From the NCBI RefSeq assembly GCF_010015585.1, contig NW_022985067.1, positions 397,514 to 461,513 on the forward strand: 64,000 bases of DNA, given 5' to 3'. Of this stretch, positions 48,180-59,670 are shown piece by piece. The notes beneath the pieces are model-generated. The model was given only the letters and a program-made list of their open reading frames with translations, had not been told where the DNA came from and did not search any database. This DNA comes from Eremomyces bilateralis CBS 781.70. Its lineage: Eukaryota > Ascomycota > Dothideomycetes > Eremomycetales > Eremomycetaceae. The translations under genes were made by a program, and so were the position numbers. Positions within the stretch are counted from its first letter, which is position 1. Every line of letters starts with the position of its first letter.

Positions 48180-48235
48180 TGGTTCAAATAGTCGGCCGGA
48201 GTTAGGGCTCTCTTGGTTCAAATAGTCGGCCGGAG
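48180..48235. repeat. 22-bp perfect direct repeat with TCGGCCGGA core
   Basis: TGGTTCAAATAGTCGGCCGG followed by AG occurs at 48180-48201 and again at 48214-48235, 34 bp apart start to start. The core CCGGCCGA/TCGGCCGG is near-palindromic. Could be a local duplication or a paired binding site. Confidence 0.9.
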
Positions 48236-48504
48236 CAATGTGGCTTGACCTGGCATTGCCAGAGTTGATGAGTTGATGACTGAATCATTGGCAGCAAGAA
48301 GAGCAAAGCATTCACTCTACCCTTCAATTCCACCTTTAATCGGAGAGGCATCATAGTAATATCTTGGAAAGAATCTTTTTTGACATTTACTCGGATAACT
48401 TGCGCATACTCTTGCCTAAGTGGAGAAACACTTTGAACATGGACATTGAGCAAAGTTTAGGGAGTCTCTACTAATAATATCGAACCTCATTATTATCACT
48501 CGGG

Positions 48505-48918
48505 ATGGCTTCATCGAGCAATCGAGCGTTAAGTCGAACGTTGCTCAATTATACCCGGGTGGGATCTCGGGCTTCTGTGCGATATACTTCCTCTCAGAGC
48601 AACAAACACACCGGATCTCCGGCTCCAGTGGAGCAGCCGAAGCAAGACAAGAAGACAATCAAGCAGGTGAATAGGTTTCTAGTATCGCTGAAGTTGCTTT
48701 TAGTGACTGACCATCAGTAGTCATCAGCTGCGAAAGGGGAATCTGCGGCAAAGGAACCAGACAAGAAGCCCAAGACGCAAGCCGAGCTTGACGCGGCATT
48801 GCGGGAGAAGTTGTCGGGGATGGCAGGAGATGGAGGAGAGTCCGGAGTGGAATATGAGGATGGGAAACCGGTTTCAATGAAGAGAGGAGTCCGGAATAAT
48901 ATGTTTCGGTATATATAA
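48505..48918 (+). CDS. Small predicted mitochondrial protein of unknown function
   Basis: Two exons, 48505-48666 and 48721-48918; 119 residues. The intron starts GTGAATAG and ends CAGTAG, and the join keeps frame. The N-terminus (NRALSRTLLNYTRVGSRASV) is basic, serine-rich and free of acidic residues, like a mitochondrial presequence. The middle is Lys/Glu/Pro-rich and disordered. A short conserved-looking end (GRESAVEY-like stretch GVEYEDGKPVSMKRGVRNNM) is reminiscent of small fungal mitochondrial proteins, but I cannot name the family. It is divergent from Erb1. Confidence 0.75.
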
Positions 48919-49543
48919 AATCCACTCTAGCCTCGATTGTGGTAGACGCCTCGAATTACAGCATGATAGGAGCATTGGTTTATATAAGTTCCCGGCAAGA
49001 AGCCGTTTGAGGCTCTTGGATCAAGTTGTCAATACTATATCATTACATAAGATACATCGGAGTTCTCGAAAACCTGAGCTATTGATGGACCATGATCTCG
49101 TGGGTGAAGAAAAGATGGAAAGACTGGAGATGTTTAGGGGGCGATGCAAGATGAAACAAAGCATCGCAAGCTGGTGGAGTTCACGTGTTCCTGCATTAGC
49201 CACCCCTGTCGATCATCTCGAATCGGTTGCTCTGATTCGTCGACCCAGCCAGCCCTTCAACCTCAGGCCATAAGGTGTCTCCGGACATTAAAACATTGAA
49301 TCATCATCTCCAGTTCTCTTCGCCTTCACCCTTTCGACTGACGACGTACAATCTCATCACTGGCTACAATCTTTATTGTTTGCCTTCGTAATTCCGTCCG
49401 TCCGTTTGGAAGATTCAGTCCTCTCCACAGTCCTTCCATCGCTCTTTTAATACCCCAATCCTTCCTTTTTCTTTCCCATTTCCTGTCCCTCGCTCCATCC
49501 CCTTTTCCTGTCCTCTCCTGTGCCAACCCTTGGATCACGAACC
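48919..49543. other. Upstream region of GH17 gene
   Basis: About 620 bp without a recognisable gene. The last 200 bases (about 49310-49530) are pyrimidine-rich with repeated CTTTCC/CCTTTC, a common feature of strongly expressed fungal promoters. Confidence 0.5.
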
Positions 49544-50516
49544 ATGCATTTCTCTACCCTCATTTCTGTGGCTCTGGCCGCAGCTCCTGCGGCCGTTTCA
49601 GCTGCGGGAACCCTCGGTTTTGCGTTAGGGACTAAGAACCCCGACGGCTCGTGCAAAAGTCAATCGGAGTACGAATCCGACATGGACGCCATCGTCGCCG
49701 CATCCGGCAGCACCCTCGTCCGCGGGTACGCCGCTAGCGACTGCAACGCCGCTCAGAACATCCTTCCCGCTGCGAAGGAGAAGGGATTCAAGGTCGTCCT
49801 CGGCATATGGCCGGACGTCGAGGAGTCGTTCACCAAAGACACCGAGGCCGTCAAGGAGTACGGAACCAAGTACGAGGACCAGGTCTACGCCATCACGGTG
49901 GGCTCGGAGACTCTGTACCGTGGCAACTTCACCGGCGCGGAACTTCTCGAGAAGATCCAGACCGTCAAGAAGATCATGCCGAACACCAAGGTCGGCACCG
50001 CCGACTCCTGGAACAAGTACGCCGATGGCACCGCCGACGACGTGATCCGAGGCAAACCCGACATTCTGTACGTCTCCATTTCCCCGACCCCCCAAACGTA
50101 TTGATCACACTAACACCACGCGTCACAGCCTCATCAACGCGTTTGGCTACTGGCAAGGCCAACCCATCGATAACGCCACCCACACCTACTTCGACGACAT
50201 GATGCAAGCCATCACGCACATCCAATCTGTCGCCGGCGACACCGACTCCATCGAGATCTGGAACGGCGAGACCGGCTGGCCCACCGACGGCGGCAGCGAC
50301 TACGGCGCCGCGTCCGCCGGCACCGACAACGCGGCCACCTACTACAGCGAGGGCGTGTGCGGCATGCTGGCGTGGGGCGTCAACGTGTTCTACTTCGAGG
50401 CGTTCGACGAGCCGTGGAAGCCGCATACTGTTGGCGACAGCGGGAACGCGGCCGACGAGACGAAGTGGGGGGCGATGGGCGCGGATCGGAAGACCAAGTT
50501 CGATTTGAAGTGTTAA
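49544..50516 (+). CDS. GH17 beta-1,3-glucanase/glucanosyltransferase, Bgl2-like
   Basis: Secreted cell-wall enzyme acting on beta-1,3-glucan. Two exons, 49544-50067 and 50129-50516; 303 residues. Signal peptide MHFSTLISVALAAAPAAVSA, then LGFALGTKNPDGSCK as in Bgl2 proteins. The acid/base glutamate is Glu122 in VGSETLYRG and the nucleophile Glu222 in WNGETGWPTDGG. The end FEAFDEPWKP and ETKWGAMGADRKTKFDL is typical. No Ser/Thr-rich tail or GPI signal is seen, in line with Bgl2 rather than the GPI-anchored GH17 forms. Confidence 0.95.
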
Positions 50517-51041
50517 GTTTAGCATACTGCATTTCCTAGAGTGAGGGGCGAGGATGTGGTGAGTGTCGGACGTGATGGTATACATTGGCCGATTGCTGGA
50601 AGCCGGATTGGCTCCCACGGTTTTGCATAGACGGATATCAAAGATTTAGGCGTACACTATCAGGGCTTTGGATTTGATTCGGCTTGGAAGAGCGTGTAAA
50701 GAGTAGAGCTGCCTTTGTGGCGCAAAGTAATTGGACGAAATAATTCAATTCTTGCTGATCTCTATCAATCGTCAGCAGTAGATCATCGGAGTGTCACGGT
50801 CACTGTCACCTGTGACTATAGTTTGGTCATGTGCAAAGTAGAGTGATCTTCAATCTTCTCCGAGTGACACTGCATTCCATTCAAGATTGATGCGGGCTAG
50901 CACGACCAACACAGGCGATTGCTTCACAGAGAGGAACGAATCTACAGCACGATTGACCAGTTAAGCATCGGACGGAGTTGAATTCATTTCATCATCAAGC
51001 TAAAAGCAAACAACGCCTGGGTATCTTCCCACAAATCAAAT
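50517..51041. other. Convergent intergenic region
   Basis: About 525 bp between the 3' ends of the GH17 and MFS genes. Nothing recognised. Confidence 0.6.
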
Positions 51042-52799
51042 CTACGCCTGCTCGGCGCCCCTCTTGCCCTCAGTTGGCTCTCGCTCGCCCTTCTTCGACA
51101 GCCTGAGCCGCCTCGCCTTCTCTAGCTCCTCCGCGAACTTGCTTTCCAACCGCAGATTCGGTCCCTTGTGGTAGAAGATGTAGATCGGAATGGTGACCGG
51201 GATCGCGATGGCAGCCAGGATGATGGTCGGCAAGCTGAGCGTCCACCTCGGATACGTGTCGATGTTTCGATAGAATGGGTGGGCGTAGAGACCAGCGATA
51301 CCTGCGAGCAAGTCCCGTGCGAAGTCGTTCCCTCCTGTAGCTGACGCCGCATACGGTCCGTATGCCGCCATCATGTAGTCAATAGTTGACTTGTAGATGG
51401 CGTAGTTGGACATGCCAACGAGCCCGTTGAAGAGCAGAGGGGCGATCCAGGGGGTGTTTGGCGGGCCGAGCGACGTGAAGGCGAACCCGAGCAGTCCGAG
51501 GAACAGTCCAGGAGCCACTGGAAGATGGTCAGCTGCAGGCATCGAAGGCGAGAGAAGGACAGCACATACGGAAGAGGAGGAACCACAGCCGTGATTCCGG
51601 AGACATCGAATCAGGATCATGTGCGCGCTTCTTGTTGTGATGCCAGATCACAGGAAGGTAGCAGAGGTACGCGATGAAATAACCGACCAACGACCTGTGC
51701 GAAACGTCAGTGATGCCAAACCCGAAATGCAGAGGAACGCATACGAGAGGAAGCAGAGTCCTCTCTGCCAGGGCTCGAACCCCCACTGGTCGAATATGGG
51801 ACCGAAGGCCTCCATAAATGTGAAGATCAGGGAGTCACTAAATCCACTGAGCAAGGAAAGCCAGAGGACAATGGGCTCCGTCAACAACATTTCGAACGGC
51901 CTCCACCAAATGCGTAGGATCTCTCGGAAACTAAACCGATGTTCCTTGAGCTCATTCGGCCCATACACGTTGGGGTCCTTGCCCGACTTCCTCCGCCGCC
52001 GCGCCTCGTGGTCAAGAATGACCGTCGCTCTCGTCTCCGGCACTAGGAAGAAATGTGCAATCTGCACCACCCCACCCATGATGAGCAACACCCAGAAGAT
52101 CCACGAGGGGTCGTCCTCGTGTAGGTCGAAAACGAAGCCCCCGATCATGGCACCAAGAGGCGCGCCACCGACGCTGCTCAGCACGACGAACGCCACCGCG
52201 TATTGGAATCCGCTGTCTTCCGGGTGGTATATGTCCGCGATGACACCGAGGGTGACGGATCCTCCAGCCGTGCTCAGGCCGCCAAGGATGCGGCCCGTCA
52301 GGACACCGCCGAAGGTTGGGCTGAGGGCGCAGAGAATCTGCCACATGTTGACCAGGAAGAGCGAGAGCTGCTGGGTCGGCCATCTTCCAATCTCCTCGGA
52401 CCAGGGAGCCCACAACTCGCAACCGAAGGCATAAGCAATCAGGAACATCGACTGCCCCAGACGCGATTTTGTCTGCGAAATGTCGTATCTGTCCGCGATG
52501 CCTTCCATGGCCCACCCGTACATCGAGGCATTCGAGTTAATCGAAATCTGGATGCACAGGATGGTGATAAGGATCATCACTTTCTTCCACTTAGGAAAGG
52601 CGTAGCCAAGCTGGCTCGCGGCGTCGTCTTCCGTGAGTTCGACTTTGCCATCTTCCCGTTCGGGCCGTTGGTTCTCGCCACCTTGGGCTGCGAGCTCATG
52701 TCCCGGAAGTCCCAAAGCTTCATGTTTCTGCTGCCCCTGACGGGCCGAAGTCCGAGAGGTGCGACGGCACCATGATCCGATGTTGAAGAGATGTGACAT
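51042..52799 (-). CDS. MFS exporter, DHA1 (drug:H+ antiporter) type
   Basis: Twelve-helix efflux transporter of the polyamine/fluconazole/benomyl group; substrate unknown. Three exons: 52799-51745, 51694-51570, 51517-51042; 551 residues. A 70-residue hydrophilic N-terminus precedes helix 1 (VMILITILCIQISINSNASMYG). The loop 2-3 region is EIGRWPTQQLSLFLVNMWQI, the antiporter motif C region is GGAPLGAMIGGF, and the central loop holds PETRATVILDHEARRRRKS. Motifs of this kind (NSNASMYGWAMEGIADRYDIS; ASATGGNDFARDLLAG) are typical of fungal DHA1 proteins. The tail is highly charged. Confidence 0.92.
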
Positions 52800-54201
52800 C
52801 GCGGATCAGAACTTTGTGTCAACTGCCGAGAATGTTTCTCATAGTAGACAAGCGAGACTTGAAGAAAAACAAGATTAAAAATGGATTGAAGATGAGATAG
52901 AATCAAGATGACGATGCACGGAAAGTCGAACAAATCAGACGAGATCGAGCCTTTTTTGTTTTTTAGGCTTTGATCCGCAGTTTCCCGTAAACATACTACC
53001 TTTGGAGTGTCATTAAGAGGGTCCGACTTCAATGCATACAGTGGTGGGCTATGGTCGTCCAAAAAGGCCATCATAACCCTACGGGCAAAGGCGGACCTGC
53101 TTCAAGGCGTCATATTTTGAGTAGTACATCGTAACGATGGATTGGGGACGGAAAGGTGGTGCGCATCGATCTCACGATGCAAGCCTCATGGTGAGTTTCT
53201 CCTTTTGAGAGTGAGGTCATACTTCTATGGATACGTCATACCCCGGATCCCTCCACGCTCTGTCCGTGAGCGACATGAAGAGAATACCAACACTCCGTGG
53301 GGACAACGAAGAATGCGACGATGGCAGACGAGACTTGAGACCATTGGGAAGTGTTTGGGCTAGATTGCTACCGCTGTGGGCGTGACTTGTGGTGTCACTT
53401 CATGGTTCCCCAAGCGTGAGAACATGTCATCGTGACGTCTTGAGTGGTGCATAGGAAAGAACTCCAAATTGGATCGCACTTCGTCAATTACTCCATCGGA
53501 GCAATTGTGATCGTTATACGTCCCAGAGGGGAGAGAGGTGTATGGGCACTTGGGAGAACCAGTATACTACTCGAAGTTAGAAAGCAATAATGTAGTATAT
53601 CTCATAGTGGCCTGAATCTTAAATGTGCAAACATGTCTGATATATCGTTAGGCATTATAATTGAAAAGGGACGCAAAGTTATCAGTTTCTCTTAGCTCCA
53701 AAGCCAAGTTAGACGACAAGTCTCACGACCATGCCGGGAGACGGCGGATATTTGAAGGCGGTCAGCCCGACATCACGCCGCAGTTCAATTTCGGGAAACA
53801 ACTTAAGAAAGAAAAATCAACAAAACCAAACAGAAATTGCAGTACCGCACAGGGAATCCAATAAGAAATGTTTCAGAAATGGCAAGCTCCGCAGTGTGCC
53901 AACAAACGAAGGGTCGAGGCCGACAATTTGTCTCGTGATTGTCCAGTTTGAAAGACCCTCTCTTCAGAGAGGGGGGAACAGAGCTGAGGAATGCGGAGTG
54001 AAATCTCCAAAGGACCACAATTTACCCCATGGAGGGGCCAGAGTTCGTATGATATCAGGCGATGCCTTCACATCGTCAGCATTTTGCGCTTGGTCGCGTT
54101 CTAGATCGCGACGTGACTCACCTGCGTGAATCGTATAGTGAGCCGCATCCTGCGGCTTGGCCTCCGATAATCACTGATCGCAGGACGAATGGCCGCGGGG
54201 T
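52800..54201. other. 1.4-kb gene-free stretch
   Basis: Holds the MFS promoter and the DNA beyond the DUF6590 gene. Open stretches at 53142-53363 and 53731-54129 have no recognisable features. Confidence 0.55.
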
Positions 54202-55405
54202 TTAGTCAGGTACTTGACCGGCGCCACCAATGGGGATTATAGGCTGGTTCACTGCGTTGAAGTTCGCGAAGAGGCGAGAGTGATAGCTATGATGCACCTC
54301 GCCAAACTCGAACACCTTGACATTGTGTTCCACGGTGAATATCTTGTTGTAGTTAATCCGTGATATCTTGTCCAATTTGTCACTGCGAGTTCTAGCAGTT
54401 ACGCGAATTGGTTTTCTCATCGGCTCTTCGCCTCTGACAGCGTTCTCGCCGGGTAAAGGGGAAGGTGGCACTTCTCCAGTATGGATAATTGCATGATCGC
54501 TCTTTCTCGTTCCCCATTTCGTAAGTCCTCGTCTTTCATATGTCTGGATAGGCCTGTGATATTGATGAGCACTCCAATTGGTATCGGGTTAGTTGGCTGA
54601 GGGGCACTGACAAACATTGGCAGGATCGGTACCCTTCACGGATAACAGTGAAATACCGGATCTTTTGATACGGGGTGTGACCCGTCCCCGTAACCGTGGA
54701 GGCTGGTCCCGACTCCTTTGAAGTATCCGGCTCAGACCACAAGACCTTGAACACCTTGACTGCAAGGTCAATTGATGCCGAAATTACCATGAAGAGGAGC
54801 TCAAATACCTTGCCGGGGACAAAGAAGCTGGAATTCCGGACTCTGAACCCTGCTTAAAGTCAGATAAAGATAGGAATAGAATTACCGAGTACTGCGTACG
54901 GTTATCCGAATTTTCATATTCTCCTAATGTTCCTCTTACGACTCGCTCTTGACCTGAACTGCGTGTTTGTTGAGGGGACCGGGAATTGCTGGATTCTGCA
55001 CCACTAAGTGGAAAGACACTGGATGTAGGCGAGGTCGTCGCTCGTGCCGCGGTAAAGGTTGGATGAATTTCTGGGGATTGATGTTAGTGGAAGTCCCATG
55101 TTTAACACAGGTATCTGATGAAGCTTCAGCGTACGCTCTGCAGTGCCACTATCAACCCTGCCATGAGCTTGAGGCGTCATCTCGCTCCCCTCTTCCTCTC
55201 CCTCATCCTCCTCACTCTCCTCCTCATCCTCATCATTGCTTCTTATCCGCAGCCAATAGCGGTATTCTTCCGAGTACTCGTACCGCTCATTTGGCTCTTT
55301 GGGATATCGTGTACCGTCGGGCGCAGCAAACATTCCTTCTTCGGCCATCCAATACACGAAAACCCCCAGGACGCCGTCCCAGATTGCCTGCGGGGGTTCA
55401 GCCAT
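54202..55405 (-). CDS. DUF6590-domain protein
   Basis: Fungal protein of unknown function with the DUF6590 domain. Five exons: 55405-55135, 55070-54900, 54849-54809, 54754-54612, 54553-54202; 325 residues, every join in frame. The N-terminal part (EYSEEYRYWLRIR) is Trp/Tyr-rich and followed by an acidic run. The domain, about residues 145-310, shows the usual order: FRVRNSSFFVPGKVFKVLWS, KIRYFTVIREGYRSCQCLPI, QTYERRG, DHAIIHTGE, then KLDKISRINYNKIFTVEHNV and KVFEFGEV. The 41-nt exon 3 and the exon 4 join supply FVPGKVFKVLW, which supports the model. The first exon's start is the least certain part. Confidence 0.8.
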
Positions 55406-56475
55406 TCCCCTTGAATGTTCATACCGTGGTCCAGCAGCGTGCTGCGTAAACAGACACGTCAGTTCACCTGCTTATGTACTACATAGTAGTTGCGGCTCTG
55501 CGCATCCCCCCCATCAATGAGGGGACGACAAGAAGATTATCCATCACATTTCCGTTCCGATGAGACTAGGATCTAGGAGGTTTGACACCTAAAGTAATGA
55601 GGTGCATATGTCCATGTGACACTCATTGGAGCTGGGGGAGCAGGGAAGCCGGGGAAACGCGAGTGGCATGGCCTGTCGTGCAGCTACCCGCAGGGTCTTC
55701 TATGGTCGCGTCAAATGGATGTCGCATGAGAGTGCTTGAAGGATGAGCCCAGGGCTAGGGAATAATATGCGGAATGACTCTCTACCGTTCGATAATGGAG
55801 GGTAGAAGTCAGACTCGTCTGCGACTCTGCGTAATTCTCCTCAAGTCGCAGAAGCATCCCATCCGGCATTTCCCCCATGCAGAGTAGCCAATCGGACTGA
55901 TGGAGGGTTGGTTGTCTCGTAAGTGTGTGTGACTGTGACGACGTGGAAATTAGCAAAATACCACAGGTAACGGATATTGGTTATTACCTATCATATTAGT
56001 AGGAACTATGGAATAAGAAATACCTAACTAGTTAAGGCAACTTTGACTTGCCAGGTGGATGGTAAGCTACTGTACGGCCCGTTACAGAGGGACTCTCCCG
56101 CTGCAGAAGCCTTTTTCGCCCCGCACGCCACCACGAGTGATCTGAGTGATGACTTGAGTAATGAGTGGTAAGTGATGACTGCCGAATCAACGACATCCAA
56201 CAAAGCCCGGGTCGGTTGGTCACCTGTGGACATTGAGAGCGCCAGAAAAAGCACGTTTGTCTCTCCACCGCAAGGGGGTCCTGTGAGTCCCAACTGGATG
56301 GCCACCACCCACCGGCCAACAAGCAAGGCGACCAGAACAGTCCAGTGCGGCTCAAATCCCCTTCGTAGCCCGCTCGTGTAAGACCTTTTGCTCGCCCTTG
56401 TTAAGATTTAACAGGGCGAGACCAAAAAACCAGCAGCCTAACAATAACTCCTTTTTCGTTCTCCTACCTAATATC
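55406..56475. other. Divergent intergenic region, 1.1 kb
   Basis: Between the DUF6590 start and the start of the 551-residue coiled-coil gene. No gene recognised. Confidence 0.55.
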
Positions 56476-58262
56476 ATGTCGTGGCTAAAGCGTCCGCCGC
56501 GGTATGTCCACTTACATGCAGTCTTTTGTTAGGCGTGCAATACTATTTTCTGATGGTCCTCTTCTTTTTTGAATGCCAGATATATGATGATGGCTGAGGC
56601 TCCCTGGAAGAAACTCGATGGAAATGTAGGGCAGACTTATTTGTCCGAGCCGCAACGGTGAAACCAAGCGTGCGTGGTCTTCTCTGTTCACGAGAGTCTA
56701 ACAAGCGCAGGAGAAAAATATCATCGATATCAGCGAAGTCGATGGGTCCACAGATTATTCAAGACCGATCCTATACTTCATTACACAATCCGAGGACACC
56801 AAGAGACGATCTGGCCTTTGCAGGGCAAGGCAGTGCACCACCCTCGCCTCTATATTCGAGTGCAGATCATGCGCACGATACCTTCCCACAACCTCCCGCG
56901 AGAGCAGAGATTATTGCCGGCAATATGTCATCTCCGGAGGGGCCACATCCGACCGGCGAACTCCACGAAAATTGGCTCGGAAACAAGTTGACCGCGTCGC
57001 AACGCAGATCCATCCTACAGAAGCACGGCAACGTGGCCAACCTCATCCAAAATGTGCTGGGGTTCCGGGTGGAAGTGGACACCCAATATGCCGTCCTCGG
57101 CGGATACAGGAAAAGTGCTATAGAAGCATTTGCACGACTTCACGCGGCGCAAAAACGCGTGTATTCGGAAGGCGGGTTCAAGGCGGAGAAGAAGAACCTC
57201 GATCGGATGTTTCAGCAGGCGGACGAAGAATACAAAGTCCTGCAGATGATGGAGGAGAAGCAGCTTCAACGCGTCGAAGAGCTAGGTCGCATCGAATTCA
57301 AGCTGTCGGAGCGCGAACGCGCCGCTCAGAATCTTCTGGAAGGGCTTCTTGCCGCCGAGGACGACTACGCACTAATCTCATCCATTCTACTAAACGACGA
57401 CAACTCCAATAAATCCGACCTAACGGAGTACGCCGAACCCGACCCGCAGTTGGTCCTTGACTTCTACGATCGATCCGGTGATATTGGCATCTATCGAGAT
57501 CGGCTGCATAACCTCGACTACGAGCATCTCCGCGAAAAGGGGTTACGACACGCTCGGAGCAGCCGTGGTGAGCCGGTCGACCCTCTCGATGATCTATTCT
57601 TCGAGGAATATTTCCGCGACAGGAGAGAGATAGTGCTGGATCTCACGCAAGCAAGAGCGGACGCCCGCATTTTGAAGCAGCAGTGCAAAGAGAGAGGGTA
57701 CCAGTTAGACGGGGGGTCGAGCGTGTCCGAGGGATCCAGTCCGCTGGATCAGTCGAGGCGGGACCATGGGCCTCAACGGTATAAATATGCCATGTTCCAC
57801 GATGGACCGTACAGCGGAGTGTACCCTCTAGAAGCCCTATTATTCGGCCCTGTCAACAAGCAAAAGATCATCGAAGCTTGGCTGCGTGGTGTCCGCGTAT
57901 CCGCTCGACCTCAGGCCCTTCGACATCACATCCGACGTAGTACCTCCCCTCGCGAGAACTCGGGAACCGACCTACGGAAAGTCGAGTCGGCGGAGGACGA
58001 TCGATTGGACTCGAAGTCAGATATGGATGCGATCCGTGACGCGGTCGATCGAGTGTCGGCGGCGGAGAAGAAGAGTTGGCCGCAACCGGCGGGTCAAATG
58101 GCCTGGCAACCGGAAGCAATCAAGCATCGGTACTCATTTGGAAGCCTACCCAGCCTTGAGAACCAAGTAGAGGAAGGGAGGAGGAAGAAATTTTCTAAGT
58201 CGTTGTCGTCTGTTATAGGGCCAGAGAATCGGCACAAGAATGTTTATCAGTACTCATCCTAA
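56476..58262 (+). CDS. Uncharacterised fungal coiled-coil protein
   Basis: Three exons: 56476-56501, 56580-56657, 56711-58262; 551 residues. I do not recognise a named family. The first two short exons give MSWLKRPPRYMMMAEAPWKK in frame. A Ser/Pro-rich disordered region (to about residue 110) precedes a mostly helical middle. KKNLDRMFQQADEEYKVLQ through KLSERERAAQNLLEGLLAAE reads as a coiled coil, and ARADARILKQQCKERGYQ looks like a second one. The C-terminal third is charged and Ser-rich with a patch RYKYAMFHDGPYSGVYPLEA that may be conserved. No signal peptide or membrane helix. The upstream exons are inferred from splice sites; the main exon could start at Met of MGPQIIQDR. Confidence 0.75.
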
Positions 58263-58856
58263 GAGCAGGAGTTCACTTGATATGGCGTTCTATCATTCGG
58301 TTGTGGAGATTTAGCAGTGGCGCTTATGGCTTGGACAGGTTGGATTAGACGTCATTGTTATTTTGTAAGATTGAAAGAAGGCTTGCGTCGTCGAAGCACC
58401 ATTATGGTCTCTGATTCTGTGATTCTTATTCTTCTCACTGCTGCACCGCTGTCCCAAACCCAGAAGCTCGTGCAAGTTCAGAAACCTGGTGCTGAAACGA
58501 TTTGATATCCCACACCCCCAGCCCCCTAAAGTCCTGCTGATGTACACTCATGTCTCTAATCTTCATACACAATATGTGAATTCAGTCTTGCAGTAGGCTG
58601 TTAACTCTCACCAGGATCGATTTCTTGACTTCGCACCTGTTTGTAAGCTCACCCTCCCGTCAGTTGAGAGTCCGAAACCACCAGTGGTAAAAGAAATTGT
58701 TCTTCCTATCCTTCGGTTGCGTGAACTGTTGAGCGGGTTTATGTCGACGGCGCCACCAGTGAGAGATCCCTAGGATCTGGGAAATATAAAACTCTTTAGC
58801 GTCATCTAAAACCGGCAACAGATCTCCCAATACAGGCACATCCCAAGAGAGTACTC
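58263..58856. other. Intergenic region
   Basis: About 590 bp after the coiled-coil gene. Nothing recognised. Confidence 0.5.
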
Positions 58857-59345
58857 ACAAAGTCATAGGTGTTGCATGTGTGACTGCATATACGAAAATC
58901 AGCAGCGCTGCGTACGGATACTGCAGTCCAAACCCCCAGATACATATTAGAATTGCGGCCAACTCCAGGATATTGCTCTTTAACCTGTCCTTGACTTTCA
59001 AAATCGAAACCAACCAGACCAAACAGGCGATTGTCGTGATAATTGTGGCAGTGGCACCGAAGGCCCAAGCAGTCAAGCTCCTTTTTCTATCTCCTTCACG
59101 TTCATACCGAATATTGATGCGCTGAAAGTAAGCGGAATGAACACGGATGCAAAGCTAGATCAGACGCTTGACACTGCCAGGGACCTCTAATAATATTGAC
59201 TTCGGGATTCGACATACGTCTCGTAATGGGGCAATGCGGAAGATGATAGCATCGCGTCTTCTTGGACTTCAAGTTCTTGTTCTTGAAGTGACATGGAAAT
59301 CTCTGGAAGCAAGGAAAGGTAGAGATATATTTCACTGGTTTCAAC
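58857..59345 (-). pseudogene. Eroded CorA-like magnesium transporter fragment
   Basis: On the minus strand, SSFAS followed by VFIPLTFSASIFGMNVKEIE (about 59045-59160) is the first membrane helix and GMN motif of fungal CorA-like Mg2+ transporters. The second helix follows as LTAWAFGATATIITTIACLV in a frame shifted by one base (about 59075-58995), then further hydrophobic residues to a stop at about 58857. Upstream, SVKRLI and an ESR-containing helix (59170-59280) resemble the preceding cytosolic helix but lie in other frames. At least two frame changes and a missing N-terminal domain indicate a decayed host gene. No intron arrangement that I tried restores it. Confidence 0.6.
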
Positions 59346-59670
59346 AGTTAGAAATGCTACACCCGCGGTGGTGCGACCATAAATTTCGCGATCGAAACCA
59401 TTGTACTCGCCAGTAACAAATCCAGTAGTTATTACAGTGTAATAATATCCTGGACAATCTCCCGTACCACGGGGCGGATGCATCCTGTGGATAAACACGT
59501 CAACACGTTTGCAGTGCACACAGGAGAATCGAAAATTGACAAGAAGTCCACAGACTCACACGGCGGCTAGATGCAAACGATAACCTTCAAATTTCGACCT
59601 TCCGGTCTACAGGCTCTAGGATATGCGTACAAATGGACCTCGCGTATTTTCTCGTCTTTCCCTTCGTGAT

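Larger units (their letters stand above)
48071..48504. other. Divergent promoter region (Erb1 / small mitochondrial-like gene)
   Basis: 434 bp between divergent starts. It contains a perfect 22-bp direct repeat (48180-48235) and an RRPE-like A/T tract. No gene seen. Confidence 0.6.
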
